A DNA stretch of 21,275 nt. It comes from Acidimicrobiaceae bacterium. GTDB taxonomy: Bacteria > Actinomycetota > Acidimicrobiia > Acidimicrobiales > Ilumatobacteraceae. Below, in pieces: positions 1 through 7,263 of this stretch (position 1 is its first letter; every line of letters starts with the position of its first letter). The notes below the pieces were generated by a model that had not been told where the DNA came from, did not search any database, and saw only the letters and a program-made list of their open reading frames with translations. A program made the position numbers and the translations under genes. Where the stretch lies: contig VFMC01000025.1 of assembly GCA_006515795.1 (NCBI GenBank), positions 1-21,275 of the forward strand. The letters are read 5' to 3'.

Positions 1-1428
1 GAGCACGTCTTGCGGCAGTGCCTGATCGCCCTTCGGGTCGCCGAACGGATCGGGCTCGATGACAACGCTCGTGCGGCCGTCTACTACAGCGCGCTGCTCG
101 TCAACGTCGGCTGCCACTCCGACGCCCACGAGCAGGCGAAATGGTTCGGCGACGACATCGCCCTGAAGGCGACCAAGTTCGATTACGAGCCGCGATCGGC
201 ACGCGAGGCGTTGGGCATGGTCCGCCTGCTCGGCGCCGGCGGTTCGGCGCTGCACCGAATCCGAACCGGCGTCGAGTTCGCCGTCTCCGGACGCCACGAT
301 GTCGACGACATGCTCGCCCAGCACGCGGCGCTGGCCAAGCAGCTCGCCGACCGGCTCGAGTTGCCCGCCCAGGTCGGCGCGGCGCTGGCGTGTTCGTACG
401 AGCGGTGGGACGGCAAGGGCTGGCCGGGGAAGGTCGCCGGCGCCGATGCTTCCGTGGCATCGCGAATCGTGCAACTGGCGGAGTACGTCGAGGTGGCCTA
501 TCGCACGGGCGGAACGACCGCGGCCCGAGCGCTTGCCGAGCGGCGCAGCGGCTCACAGTTCGATCCGACCCTTGTTCGGGTCCTCTGCGACCACGCCACG
601 GAGGTCTTCGATGGGCTATCCGATGTCGGAACCTGGCAGATGGTGATCGCCGCCGAACCGGCACTCACCGTCGTGCTGTCGGGTGCCGGGGTCGACCGGG
701 CGTTGCGTGCGATCGCCGAGTTCGTGGATCTGAAGTCGCCGTACATGCTTGGACACTCCACCGCTGTCGCCGAGTTGGCGGCCAGCGCTGGACGCCACCT
801 CAACCTCGCCGGGGACGAGGTGACGACGCTGCGTCGAGCGGGGCTGGTTCACGAGTTCGGGAGGTTGGGCGTTTCCAAGCACCCGTACTACGCCGAGCGG
901 ATGCTGCAGCAGTCCGACGCGCTGGCACCGCTGGCGAGGATCGTGGTCCAACAGCGCGAGCGCCTCGACGGATCGGGCTACCCCCGAGGCCTGCCCGGCA
1001 ACGCCATTTCGCCGCTCGCCAGGATCCTCGGAGCCGCCGACGCCTACCAGGCAATGCGGGAGGAACGGCCCCACCGTTCAGCGCTCACCCCCGATGATGC
1101 TGCCGACGCGCTGCGGGAATCCGTGCGGGCCGGCCACCTCGACGGCGACGCCGTCGACGCCGTGCTCAGCGTCGCCGGCCACCGGGTTTCCCGCCGCCAG
1201 GAGGGTCCCGCCGGGCTCACCGCCCGAGAGGTCGAGGTCCTCAAGCTCCTCGCGCTGGGTCTGTCGAACAAGCAGATCGCTGCCCGGCTCGTCATCTCAC
1301 CCAAGACCGCCGGGAACCACATCGAGCACATCTACACCAAGATCGGCGCCAACAGCCGGGCCGCGGCCGGCCTGTTCGCTATGCAACAAGGCCTGCTACC
1401 CGAAGAGGGCTTCCCGACTGGTTCGTGA
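1..1428 (+). CDS. HD-GYP-like phosphohydrolase/LuxR regulator, 5' partial
   Basis: The frame is open from base 1, so the true start lies upstream. The protein has two HD-GYP-like halves and a C-terminal LuxR-type helix-turn-helix. The first half ends in a degenerate motif, YERWDGKGWPGKVAG (about nt 400-440). The second half has VHEFGRLGVS (about 847-876) and RERLDGSGYPRGL (about 958-996), and the LuxR domain (LTAREVEVLKLLALGLSNKQ, nt ~1216-1275) runs to about nt 1395. Family members normally have HD in the first motif; here it reads HE, and the usual His of the HHER segment is Gln/Arg, so c-di-GMP hydrolysis is doubtful. About 20 residues that normally separate GVS from HPYY are absent (junction near nt 876). 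I infer a sensor/transcription regulator rather than an active phosphodiesterase. Family assignment is sure; activity is not. Confidence 0.88.
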   Translation, partial: EHVLRQCLIALRVAERIGLDDNARAAVYYSALLVNVGCHSDAHEQAKWFGDDIALKATKFDYEPRSAREALGMVRLLGAGGSALHRIRTGVEFAVSGRHDVDDMLAQHAALAKQLADRLELPAQVGAALACSYERWDGKGWPGKVAGADASVASRIVQLAEYVEVAYRTGGTTAARALAERRSGSQFDPTLVRVLCDHATEVFDGLSDVGTWQMVIAAEPALTVVLSGAGVDRALRAIAEFVDLKSPYMLGHSTAVAELAASAGRHLNLAGDEVTTLRRAGLVHEFGRLGVSKHPYYAERMLQQSDALAPLARIVVQQRERLDGSGYPRGLPGNAISPLARILGAADAYQAMREERPHRSALTPDDAADALRESVRAGHLDGDAVDAVLSVAGHRVSRRQEGPAGLTAREVEVLKLLALGLSNKQIAARLVISPKTAGNHIEHIYTKIGANSRAAAGLFAMQQGLLPEEGFPTGS

Positions 1429-1433
1429 CGAAG

Positions 1434-1451
1434 ATGGGGCGAATCCCCCAT
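1434..1451 (+). terminator. hairpin just after HD-GYP/LuxR gene
   Basis: A perfect 6-bp inverted repeat, ATGGGG / CCCCAT with a 6-nt loop, begins 5 nt after the stop codon at 1428. It has no T-run, which is common for terminator-like hairpins in high-GC actinobacteria. The stem is short, so this is only a candidate. Confidence 0.3.
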
Positions 1452-1474
1452 GCGCTGTCGGACGCGTCGGCGCA

Positions 1475-1497
1475 CCCTTCGGTGGACCTCTGAAGGG
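1475..1497 (+). promoter_or_regulatory. hairpin sequestering the Shine-Dalgarno of the 1506 hydrolase
   Basis: CCCTTC (1475-1480) pairs perfectly with GAAGGG (1492-1497). The right arm is the Shine-Dalgarno sequence (GAAGGGAG) for the ATG at 1506. If it folds in the mRNA it would mask the ribosome-binding site, so it could be a small translational switch. A 6-bp stem with an 11-nt loop is only moderately stable. Confidence 0.3.
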
Positions 1498-1505
1498 AGC
1501 CCACA

Positions 1506-2360
1506 ATGATCGACGACGCAACCCTGGCCGAACGTGGAGCCAAGACCGTACGAGCCAACGGCATCGATATCGCCTACGTCGAAGCCGGCGACGGACCTCC
1601 GCTCGTCCTGCTGCACGGTGGCCTGGCCTCGACCGGCCCACGGTGGGCCGACAGCCCCGTCGCCTACGTCGCCCACATGGCCACGCTGGCGCAGCACTTC
1701 CGTGTCATCGCCCCCGAGACTCGAGGCGGCGGAGCCACTGTCCACGGCGACGGCGGCGCATCGTTTTCCGTACTGGCCGACGACGTCCTGGCGCTCATCG
1801 ACGCGTTGGGACTCGATCGCCCCATGTTGGCCGGGTTCTCCGAAGGCGCCGCCACCGCCACCATCGTCGCGATCCGCGAACCCGGCGCTGTCCGGGCCCT
1901 CGCCGCTCATGCCGGCTACGACATCTTCAACCCTGAAGCCGCTGTGTTCGCCATGGGACGAGCCATCTTCGGCGGCAACCCCGAAGCCACCGAGGCCGAC
2001 CCCGACGCCGCCGAGGCGGCCTTCCAGGGCATGCCCTCTATGGCCGCCATCTTCGCGACGATGAAAGCCGACTATGACAGCGCCCAGGGTGACGGCCACT
2101 GGCGCCAGTACCTGCAGCTGTTCTTCGACCGCGCCACGCGCTCGCCCGGCTACACCCTCGACGACTACAGAGCCATCACCGCGCCGACCCTGATCCTGAC
2201 CGGCGACCGCGATCATTTCTGCTCCGTCGAAGAAGCCGCCGCCGCCTACCGCAACCTCCCCGCTGGCGAGCTCGCCATCCTCCCCGACACCGAGCACGTC
2301 ATCACCCCCGCCATCGTCGACACCACGATCCTGTTTCTCCTCCGTCACGTCAACGACTGA
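1506..2360 (+). CDS. alpha/beta hydrolase
   Basis: A 284-residue alpha/beta-hydrolase fold protein of usual length. The ATG at 1506 is preceded by GAAGGGAG at a good distance. The oxyanion-hole motif LLHGG is near residue 37. The nucleophile is Ser112 in GFSEG, the acid is Asp236 in GDRDHF, and the base is His264 in EHV, so the triad is complete. No signal peptide is seen, so it is probably a cytoplasmic esterase, lactonase or related enzyme; the substrate cannot be read from sequence. It lies 77 bp after the LuxR-type regulator on the same strand and may be read with it or from its own start, and a hairpin overlaps its ribosome-binding site. The downstream 214 bases to the sigma fragment have no gene, although the frame continues coding-like for about 41 codons after the stop. 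Confidence 0.9.
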   Translation: MIDDATLAERGAKTVRANGIDIAYVEAGDGPPLVLLHGGLASTGPRWADSPVAYVAHMATLAQHFRVIAPETRGGGATVHGDGGASFSVLADDVLALIDALGLDRPMLAGFSEGAATATIVAIREPGAVRALAAHAGYDIFNPEAAVFAMGRAIFGGNPEATEADPDAAEAAFQGMPSMAAIFATMKADYDSAQGDGHWRQYLQLFFDRATRSPGYTLDDYRAITAPTLILTGDRDHFCSVEEAAAAYRNLPAGELAILPDTEHVITPAIVDTTILFLLRHVND

Positions 2361-2574
2361 CCGAGCGCCACGACCAACCCGAATGAACCTGCTGCGCGAC
2401 GCATCGACCACCTCGAGAATCTGAAACACCAACTCGCCGTCATCGGCGCCGACACAACCACGGACTCGCGGGGCCTGCTCCGGTGACATCCACCTTCGGT
2501 TGATACGGTCCGATAATCAAGCCCTGTTATCAATCCGCTCATGTCGTCGTCGTCGACGGTGCTCGGCGACGTGT

Positions 2575-2910
2575 ATGCACGGGTCGATCGATCCTGAGCC
2601 GTCAGCCGCGATGGTGCTGGCAGCGCAAAGGGGCGATGCTGCCGCGCTGGAGCAGGTGGTGCTCAGTGTTCGGGATCGCGTCTACCGTTTGTCGTTGCGG
2701 ATGACCACTCGCCCGCCCGACGCCGAGGACGCCACCCAGGAGATCCTGATCAGGATGATCACTCGCCTGTCTACGTTCCGTGACGATGCCGCATTCTCGA
2801 CGTGGGTTCATCGGATCGCAGTCAATCACTTGCTCGACCGGTCGAGGAGCTGCGTAGAGCGGATGGAGATGTCCTTTGATGCGTTCGCTGCGGACTTGTG
2901 GCCGCGATGA
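2575..2910 (+). pseudogene. ECF sigma-70 factor, truncated after region 2
   Basis: From ATG 2575 the reading frame gives a typical ECF sigma N-terminus: AAQRGDAAALEQVV, then region 2.1-2.2 with DAEDATQEILIRMITRL, then the -10-recognition helix FSTWVHRIAVNHLLDR, and MSFDAFAADL. In this ECF family the protein continues through a linker and region 4, for about another 80-100 residues. Here it stops at 2908-2910 after only 111 codons, and neither other frame downstream resembles sigma region 4. Region 4 is needed for -35 recognition, so this is probably a dead fragment, or at best an orphan region-2 peptide. The break falls at the point where the next hydrolase ORF opens (GTG 2898), suggesting a deletion junction. 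An in-frame extension up to 2500 exists but looks non-coding. Confidence 0.75.
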
Positions 2911-2951
2911 GATGGAGCCCGATCATCGGGTCGTCACGACGGACGCGCCCC

Positions 2952-3845
2952 ATGCGCCACACCAAGCATGGAATCGCAAGGCTCGCCCCAATGACGCTCG
3001 GCGGCGCCGAGCAATGGGTGCTCGTGCGCGGCCCCCGCGCCAACGCACCAATCCTGCTCAAGATCCACGGCGGCCCCGGCCAGGCCGAGATACCCACAAT
3101 CCACATGAACTCCCGCCTCGAAGCACACTGCCTCGTCGTCGAGTGGGACCAACGGGGAGCAGGAAAGTCGGCCGCAGCCATTGAGCCAAGCGCGGCGATG
3201 ACCCTGGATCACATAGTCGATGACACCGTCGAACTCACGGAGCGGCTCGTCGCCGAGTTCGGACCGCGCCCGGTCATACTGCTCGGCCACTCCTGGGGAA
3301 GTTTGGTCGGAGTGCTCGCCGCCCAACGGCGCCCGGACCTGTACGCGGCGTTCGTCAGCACCGGCCAGATCGCAACATTCGCCGAGGGTCAAACCGTTGC
3401 CCATGAGTTCGTCGTCGCGGAAGCAAAACGTCGGGGCAACACATCGGCCGCAACGGGGTGGCTCGGCGAATTCGGTGCCGTCTGGCATCAGCCCGAGAAG
3501 TTTCGACCGATTCGCTGGATGATCGGCTCCCCCGAATACTCCTGGTCCGAGAAGCTGCGCTTCACCAAGGCAGCCATCCGATCCTTCGAACTGCTCTACG
3601 ACGATCTCGTGCGCGCTGACCTTTACACGTCATGTCTCGAGCTCGTCGTGCCCGTGTTCATGGCCGTCGGCCGATACGACCGCATGGCTCCGCCCGAAGT
3701 CGCGGAGCGGTACTTCAACGCCCTCACGGCACCGCACAAGGAGTGGAGGTGGTTCGAAGAGTCGGGCCACTTCCCTCAATGGGAACAGGCCGACGAGTTT
3801 CACCAGTTCATTGTCGAGACCGTCCTTCCGACGATCGCTCCGTGA
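2952..3845 (+). CDS. alpha/beta hydrolase, proline iminopeptidase-like (S33)
   Basis: About 297 residues from ATG 2952; the frame is open from GTG 2898 and a third possible start is ATG 2991. I prefer 2952 because ARLAPMTLGGAEQWVLVRG resembles the conserved N-terminus of this family and would be cut by 2991. Motifs: HGGPG oxyanion loop, EWDQRGAGKS, nucleophile Ser114 in GHSWGS, Asp243 in GRYDRMAP, His273 in SGHFPQWE. HGGPG and DQRGAGKS are hallmarks of proline iminopeptidase-like hydrolases. No export signal is seen. No good Shine-Dalgarno precedes 2952, and the upstream region seems to be a deletion junction with the sigma fragment, so expression may have been disturbed. The gene converges on the PNPOx-like gene; the 71-bp gap has no clear hairpin. 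Confidence 0.88.
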   Translation: MRHTKHGIARLAPMTLGGAEQWVLVRGPRANAPILLKIHGGPGQAEIPTIHMNSRLEAHCLVVEWDQRGAGKSAAAIEPSAAMTLDHIVDDTVELTERLVAEFGPRPVILLGHSWGSLVGVLAAQRRPDLYAAFVSTGQIATFAEGQTVAHEFVVAEAKRRGNTSAATGWLGEFGAVWHQPEKFRPIRWMIGSPEYSWSEKLRFTKAAIRSFELLYDDLVRADLYTSCLELVVPVFMAVGRYDRMAPPEVAERYFNALTAPHKEWRWFEESGHFPQWEQADEFHQFIVETVLPTIAP

Positions 3846-3916
3846 ACCAATACCCTGCAACTCCGCGGCGCAGCACACCCGATGGCAGCGACCGACTTGA
3901 GGATGTGGTTGCGCGG

Positions 3917-4546
3917 TCATCTTGGAGCCTCGTTCCTGGTGTGGTGACCACGGTGCTGGGCGAGTGCAAGGGCAGACTCCATGGTCTCGATGCGTCGGAG
4001 CAGTTCGCCGTTGATCGTTCGGACCTCGTCTGCGGTGTAGCGGGGCGTGATGTACTTCGGGCAGTTCCAGTCGAGGGCAACGACCTCGACCGTGACGAGG
4101 CCCTCCACCCGCCCAGCGAGGTCATCGAACGCCGCGAGCTGCGACGGTTCGGGGTTGGCGGTGAAGGTGGCATGGCCGAGCAACTTCAGCCGACGACGTG
4201 ACGGGTAGTCGACGGCGATGATGGCGACGCGGTCATCACCGTCGAGGTTCCCTGCGGTGAGGTATTGCTTGTTGCCGGTTCGCTCGACCCAGGAGATGTG
4301 GGTGTTGTCGAGCACAGCAATGAAACCTTTGGGACCGCCGCGGTGTTGCACGTACGGCCATCCCGTCTGCGTGACGCTGGAGACGTAGATGCTGTCGCGT
4401 TCGGTGATGAACGCTTGCTCGTCTGGTCCGAGGCCAGCCGGTGTCGGCCAGGTGACCGTGCCGGCGCCGTAGTGCTCGAACGATCCCTTCGCTTTCTGGC
4501 GTGCCAGCACGTCCGGGGTGAACGCGAGGTCGAAGAAGTGTTTCAT
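3917..4546 (-). CDS. pyridoxamine 5'-phosphate oxidase-like FMN-binding protein
   Basis: 209 residues, ATG at 4546. The split-barrel core is recognisable: an N-terminal segment with GPDEQAFITERDSIYVSS, then TGWPYVQHRGGPKGFIAVLD, the family's flavin-phosphate contact region, then GNKQYLTAGNLDGDDRVAII. The C-terminal part has WNCPKYITPRYTADEV. This is the general pyridoxamine-phosphate-oxidase-like superfamily found in actinobacteria, not the dedicated PdxH, so likely an FMN- or F420-using oxidoreductase of unknown substrate. It starts 16 bp after the DsrE stop codon on the same strand, which indicates an operon TetR-DsrE-PNPOx. The product is probably soluble and controlled by the TetR at 5603. 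Confidence 0.87.
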   Translation of the reverse strand: MKHFFDLAFTPDVLARQKAKGSFEHYGAGTVTWPTPAGLGPDEQAFITERDSIYVSSVTQTGWPYVQHRGGPKGFIAVLDNTHISWVERTGNKQYLTAGNLDGDDRVAIIAVDYPSRRRLKLLGHATFTANPEPSQLAAFDDLAGRVEGLVTVEVVALDWNCPKYITPRYTADEVRTINGELLRRIETMESALALAQHRGHHTRNEAPR

Positions 4547-4562
4547 CGCGGCATCACGCTCC

Positions 4563-4943
4563 TCAGTAGACGACCGGTGTGTAGCCGGCGTCGATCAGCG
4601 ACTTGAGCCCGGCGAGACCCGTCGTTCCCGGCACCGGGTTCTCGGCGAGCAGCGGTAGCCCGCAGGCCTGCACGGTTTCGGTGGCGCCGAATTGGGCTGC
4701 GCACCCGCACGAAGCGCCCTTGATCGTGTGGCGAACGGCCTCGAACAGCCCGTTCAGCGGGTGTGTCGGGTCGTTCAACACGCCGGGCCAGCGCGTTCCC
4801 GTGCCTTGGAACTGCACGAGGACGTCGTCGCCGGCGCGGTCCAGTTCGAGGGTGGCGGCGAGCGCATTGAAGGCGCGACCGATGGCCTCCTCGCCCGGAG
4901 CGGACGGATCGCTGGTGATGATGAGGGCAGTCTTCGATGACAT
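4563..4943 (-). CDS. DsrE-family protein
   Basis: 126 residues, ATG at 4943 with AAGGAC 7 nt upstream (4950-4955 on the plus strand). The N-terminus SSKTALIITSDPSAPGEEAI starts a DsrE/DsrF-like fold, and the Cys-containing segments GASCGCAAQFGA and VQACGLPLL occupy positions where sulfur-relay members carry functional cysteines. Length fits single-domain DsrE proteins. Family members act in persulfide transfer or as small subunits of unknown role; no dsrF or dsrH partner is present. Its partner is instead an FMN-binding PNPOx-like protein 16 bp downstream and a TetR 93 bp upstream. I infer a small redox- or sulfur-stress module. The fold is well supported; the reaction is not known. Confidence 0.82.
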   Translation of the reverse strand: MSSKTALIITSDPSAPGEEAIGRAFNALAATLELDRAGDDVLVQFQGTGTRWPGVLNDPTHPLNGLFEAVRHTIKGASCGCAAQFGATETVQACGLPLLAENPVPGTTGLAGLKSLIDAGYTPVVY

Positions 4944-4974
4944 GGCTTTGTCCTTGTTGTTGGTATGAGAAGTG

Positions 4975-4994
4975 TGTACGGGACGGTCGGTACA
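4975..4994 (-). promoter_or_regulatory. second TetR operator-like palindrome, upstream of DsrE gene
   Basis: A 20-bp imperfect palindrome with 7 of 10 symmetrical pairs, TGTAC...GTACA, lies 32 nt upstream of the DsrE ATG. It is identical at 15 of 20 positions to the palindrome in the TetR promoter (5613-5632). That similarity suggests the same repressor binds both and that DsrE-PNPOx has an internal regulated promoter. A TACACA hexamer overlaps its end on the minus strand, but I see no good -35. Confidence 0.5.
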
Positions 4995-5036
4995 ATCCGG
5001 ATTCGGCGAGCGACCGCTCGGCGCCCGGTGATGCGG

Positions 5037-5603
5037 TCAGTCTGGCGGTAGGCCGAGCGATGCCGGCAAGCGCTTGATGGCTCGAAGGAAGCAACGGTTG
5101 TCGCCGGTGATTCGAGCGATGACGAGCGCTCCCTCGATCGCGGCGATGGCGTCCTGCGCCAGCGCCAGCGCCTCGGCCGGTCGATGGCCGGCTTCTCGGG
5201 AGACGGAAGCGAATGCGTCGGCCCACGCATTCGCGGCCGCCTTCAGCGCGTCGCTGGCCGCCGATCCAGGCTCGCCAAAGGACAGCGCGTCGAGCAGGCA
5301 GGCCCGGTGGCCACTGGCGTAGAACTCGGTGAGCTTTCGCCCGACCGCTCGAACGCGTTCGTCCAGCGCGCCGTCTTTGCCGAGCGGGGCCAAGATGTCC
5401 TTCGCGAATCGCTCACCGACTCCGGCGGCGACTTCGGCCGCCATCTGCTGCTTCCCACCGGGGAACCGGTGGTACAGGCTGGACTTCTGCAACCCCGTCG
5501 CGTTGGCAATCTCCGTGAGGGTCGCCGCCTCGTAGCCGCAACCGCGAAAGAGCTCGGTGAGCCCGGTGAGCACATCTTCTTCGCTGACGATCCTCGGCGC
5601 CAT
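5037..5603 (-). CDS. TetR/AcrR-family repressor
   Basis: 188 residues from ATG 5603. The frame is open further up to 5639, but I choose 5603 because a -10 hexamer ends 7 nt before it (leaderless) and the protein then starts MAPRIVSEED, as is usual. The N-terminal helix-turn-helix includes TLTEIANATGLQKSSLYHRF, followed by GGKQQM. The rest is a helical ligand-binding domain with no recognisable ligand. It is first in the run TetR-DsrE-PNPOx, and near-matching palindromes sit in its own promoter and before the DsrE gene. This predicts autorepression and control of the two downstream genes. The ligand might be an electrophile or sulfur compound, judging only from the neighbours. Confidence 0.88.
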   Translation of the reverse strand: MAPRIVSEEDVLTGLTELFRGCGYEAATLTEIANATGLQKSSLYHRFPGGKQQMAAEVAAGVGERFAKDILAPLGKDGALDERVRAVGRKLTEFYASGHRACLLDALSFGEPGSAASDALKAAANAWADAFASVSREAGHRPAEALALAQDAIAAIEGALVIARITGDNRCFLRAIKRLPASLGLPPD

Positions 5604-5610
5604 CCCGAGG

Positions 5611-5639
5611 ACTGTACCGAGCGTTCGGAACAACGTCAA
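5611..5639 (-). promoter_or_regulatory. leaderless TetR promoter with operator in the spacer
   Basis: On the minus strand, TTGACG (5639-5634) is followed by a 17-nt spacer and TACAGT (5616-5611), which ends 7 nt before ATG 5603. Transcription would start at or next to the start codon. A 20-bp palindrome at 5613-5632 (8 of 10 pairs match, TGT.CCGA.CG.TCGG.ACA) fills the spacer and the -10, where a bound TetR dimer would block RNA polymerase. Promoter and operator support each other, so I rate this well despite its being read by eye. Confidence 0.65.
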
Positions 5640-5697
5640 CCGTTCTCTTCGAAATCATGCCTGCCTCCGAGTTGCCGGCCTTTCGGGAGTGCGTCGC

Positions 5698-6381
5698 TCA
5701 GTGCTCGGTTCGGATGGTGGCGGTGATGATGCGACGCAGTCCCCAGACGAATTGCTCGTCGGAGATCCAGTTCGCGATGAGTTTGCCCTGGCGGCGGGTG
5801 ATGGGGAATTCCTCCGGTGAGAGCGCATCGACGATCTGTCGCCGGGAGGTGATGCGAGTCTCGATCGCCGGTACGGGATCTGACGTGGGCCATTCGGCTG
5901 ACTCGAGCATCACGGATCCGACCACGTAGACGATGAACAGGTATAGGGCGCGAACGGCGTCGTCGTCGGTGATCCCTCGGTGTGCCATGTGGCGCAGGAT
6001 CCGCTCGCCGAGTTCCCATGATGAGTTCGCTTGTTGTGCCCTGGTCGAGAGCAACGTGGTAGCGGCAGGTTGTGCGAGCAGCCCGATGCGGAGGGCTGTG
6101 CCGAGGTCGATCAACCAGTCCGTGAGTGCGTCGTCGCCGGTGGGTTCAGCAGGGAGCTCGATGGCGGACAGCAAACGGTCGGCGACCGCGTCGAGTAGCG
6201 CGTCTTTGCTTCGGAAGTAGGTGTAGATCGCGTTCGGAGCGACGCCGAGGGTTTGGGCGCAGCGACGAATGGTGAGTGCGGCGCTCCCCTGGTTCTCGAC
6301 GATCGTGGTGGCGGCATCGACGACCGCGTCGACGGTGAGGGATCTTGGTCGGCCTCGATGGTGCCCGGTGTCCAATGTCAC
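5698..6381 (-). CDS. TetR/AcrR-family regulator (second)
   Basis: 227 residues, GTG start at 6381; an in-frame stop lies 13 codons upstream and no ATG is available, so GTG is the likely start. The N-terminus has basic RGRPRSLTVDAVVDAAT, then the helix-turn-helix SAALTIRRCAQTLGVAPNAI followed by YTYFRSKDALLDAV. The C-terminal domain, about 140 residues, looks like the TetR_C type seen in tetracycline-repressor-like proteins. It is divergent from the lipoprotein gene at 6451 with a 69-bp shared region, so it probably controls that gene and itself. Its only strand-mate downstream is the other TetR, 94 bp away, which has its own promoter. Ligand unknown. Confidence 0.88.
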   Translation of the reverse strand: MTLDTGHHRGRPRSLTVDAVVDAATTIVENQGSAALTIRRCAQTLGVAPNAIYTYFRSKDALLDAVADRLLSAIELPAEPTGDDALTDWLIDLGTALRIGLLAQPAATTLLSTRAQQANSSWELGERILRHMAHRGITDDDAVRALYLFIVYVVGSVMLESAEWPTSDPVPAIETRITSRRQIVDALSPEEFPITRRQGKLIANWISDEQFVWGLRRIITATIRTEH

Positions 6382-6450
6382 ACACGAAGAGTAGGGAACG
6401 GGTGCACGATTTCACCAATATTTGTACAGTGATCAGAAAAGGATGGTGCC
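6382..6450. promoter_or_regulatory. divergent control region, TetR / lipoprotein
   Basis: This 69-bp gap separates the start of the minus-strand TetR (6381) from the plus-strand lipoprotein (6451). It is AT-richer than its surroundings (ACCAATATTTGTACAG) and holds TCAC...GTGA half-sites 13 nt apart, a plausible but weak operator. The lipoprotein has AAAAGGA 7 nt before its ATG. I cannot assign -35/-10 elements with confidence. Confidence 0.4.
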
Positions 6451-7104
6451 ATGACTCTGCCCCGTACGTTCCCGCTCGTTCTGCTCCTGGCCGGCAACCT
6501 TCTCGCCTCGTGCGGCAGCACTCCGTCGCAGTCATCTCCTGTTGTCGGGAGCGAGCAGGAGACAGTCGCCAATCCGCCTGCCACGGCCGCGGCCGCGACC
6601 GCCGTCACCACCGAGGCATTGGCGCTGCCGAAGGTGGAGTCGTCGACTGGACCATCCACGACCGAGGTCGGTTGCGCCACCGCCGAGTTCGTTGTGGAGG
6701 CGAAGGTCGCCGCCGCGAATCAACGAGACTGGGACCGGTGGGAAGCACTGCACGCCGCAGACGTGGAACGCAGTGCCCCTGACCTCGATGAGCCGTTGCA
6801 CGGCGCCGCCGCATTGCGGGGAGCGATCGAACGCCTCGTCGCGTCGATGCCCGACTACCGCCTGAGCTTGGTGGACCTGGTCGACGGCGGTGACACGTTC
6901 GCCGTCACGGTCCACGCGTCCGGCACGATGACGGAACCTTTCGTCACTTCGGATGGTGCCGAGATTCCTGGCACCGGTGCGCACTTCGAACAGGACTGGG
7001 TCGCCGTCGGACGGCTCGAGTGTGGCCTCATCGCCGAATGGCACGAGTTCTACGACCAGTACGACCTGTTCGTGCAACTCGGATTCCTGCAGCCGCTGTT
7101 CTAG
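6451..7104 (+). CDS. lipoprotein with SnoaL/NTF2-like domain
   Basis: 217 residues, ATG at 6451 with an AAAAGGA ribosome-binding site. The N-terminus is a lipoprotein signal: short basic start, hydrophobic stretch, and lipobox LLASC with Cys22 as the lipidation site. A Ser/Thr/Ala-rich spacer (about residues 25-72) follows, typical of actinobacterial lipoproteins. The remainder (about 75-215) resembles a SnoaL-like, NTF2-fold cone: AAANQRDWDRWEALHAADV, then MPDYRLSLVDLVDGGDTFAV, a TMTEPF.... region and a closing EWHEFYDQYDLFVQLGFL. Such domains act in small-molecule binding or polyketide-like cyclization; the conserved catalytic acid cannot be assigned here. It is probably outer-face membrane-anchored and controlled by the divergent TetR. 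Function unknown. Confidence 0.8.
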   Translation: MTLPRTFPLVLLLAGNLLASCGSTPSQSSPVVGSEQETVANPPATAAAATAVTTEALALPKVESSTGPSTTEVGCATAEFVVEAKVAAANQRDWDRWEALHAADVERSAPDLDEPLHGAAALRGAIERLVASMPDYRLSLVDLVDGGDTFAVTVHASGTMTEPFVTSDGAEIPGTGAHFEQDWVAVGRLECGLIAEWHEFYDQYDLFVQLGFLQPLF

Positions 7105-7168
7105 CCCGTGCCGGCATCGGTACTTCACTTGGGCCTGTCGCGCGTTGTCGTCCCTCGAGGTGGCGCGA

Positions 7169-7184
7169 TCAGCCCTGCGGCTGA
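7169..7184 (+). terminator. hairpin between the two lipoprotein genes
   Basis: A perfect 6-bp stem, TCAGCC / GGCTGA with a 4-nt loop, lies 65 nt after the stop of the SnoaL-like lipoprotein. It has no T-run. Weak terminator candidate. Confidence 0.25.
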
Positions 7185-7263
7185 CCGGAATTCCCACCGA
7201 GGCTGATTCGGAAAACCTGGGTGGCCCCCACGATGGGCACTGCCCCCCGAAAGGAAGCCCCTC

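Noticed and set aside
1332..2489. 385-residue minus-strand ORF opposite the 1506 hydrolase
   Set aside because: Gly/Val/Asp-rich antisense composition without motifs; the plus-strand hydrolase has a full catalytic triad.
2361..2574. A further small gene between the hydrolase and the sigma fragment
   Set aside because: The in-frame tail after the hydrolase stop (…RIDHLENLKHQLAVIGADTT…) looks coding-like but has no start, ribosome-binding site or relative I can name.
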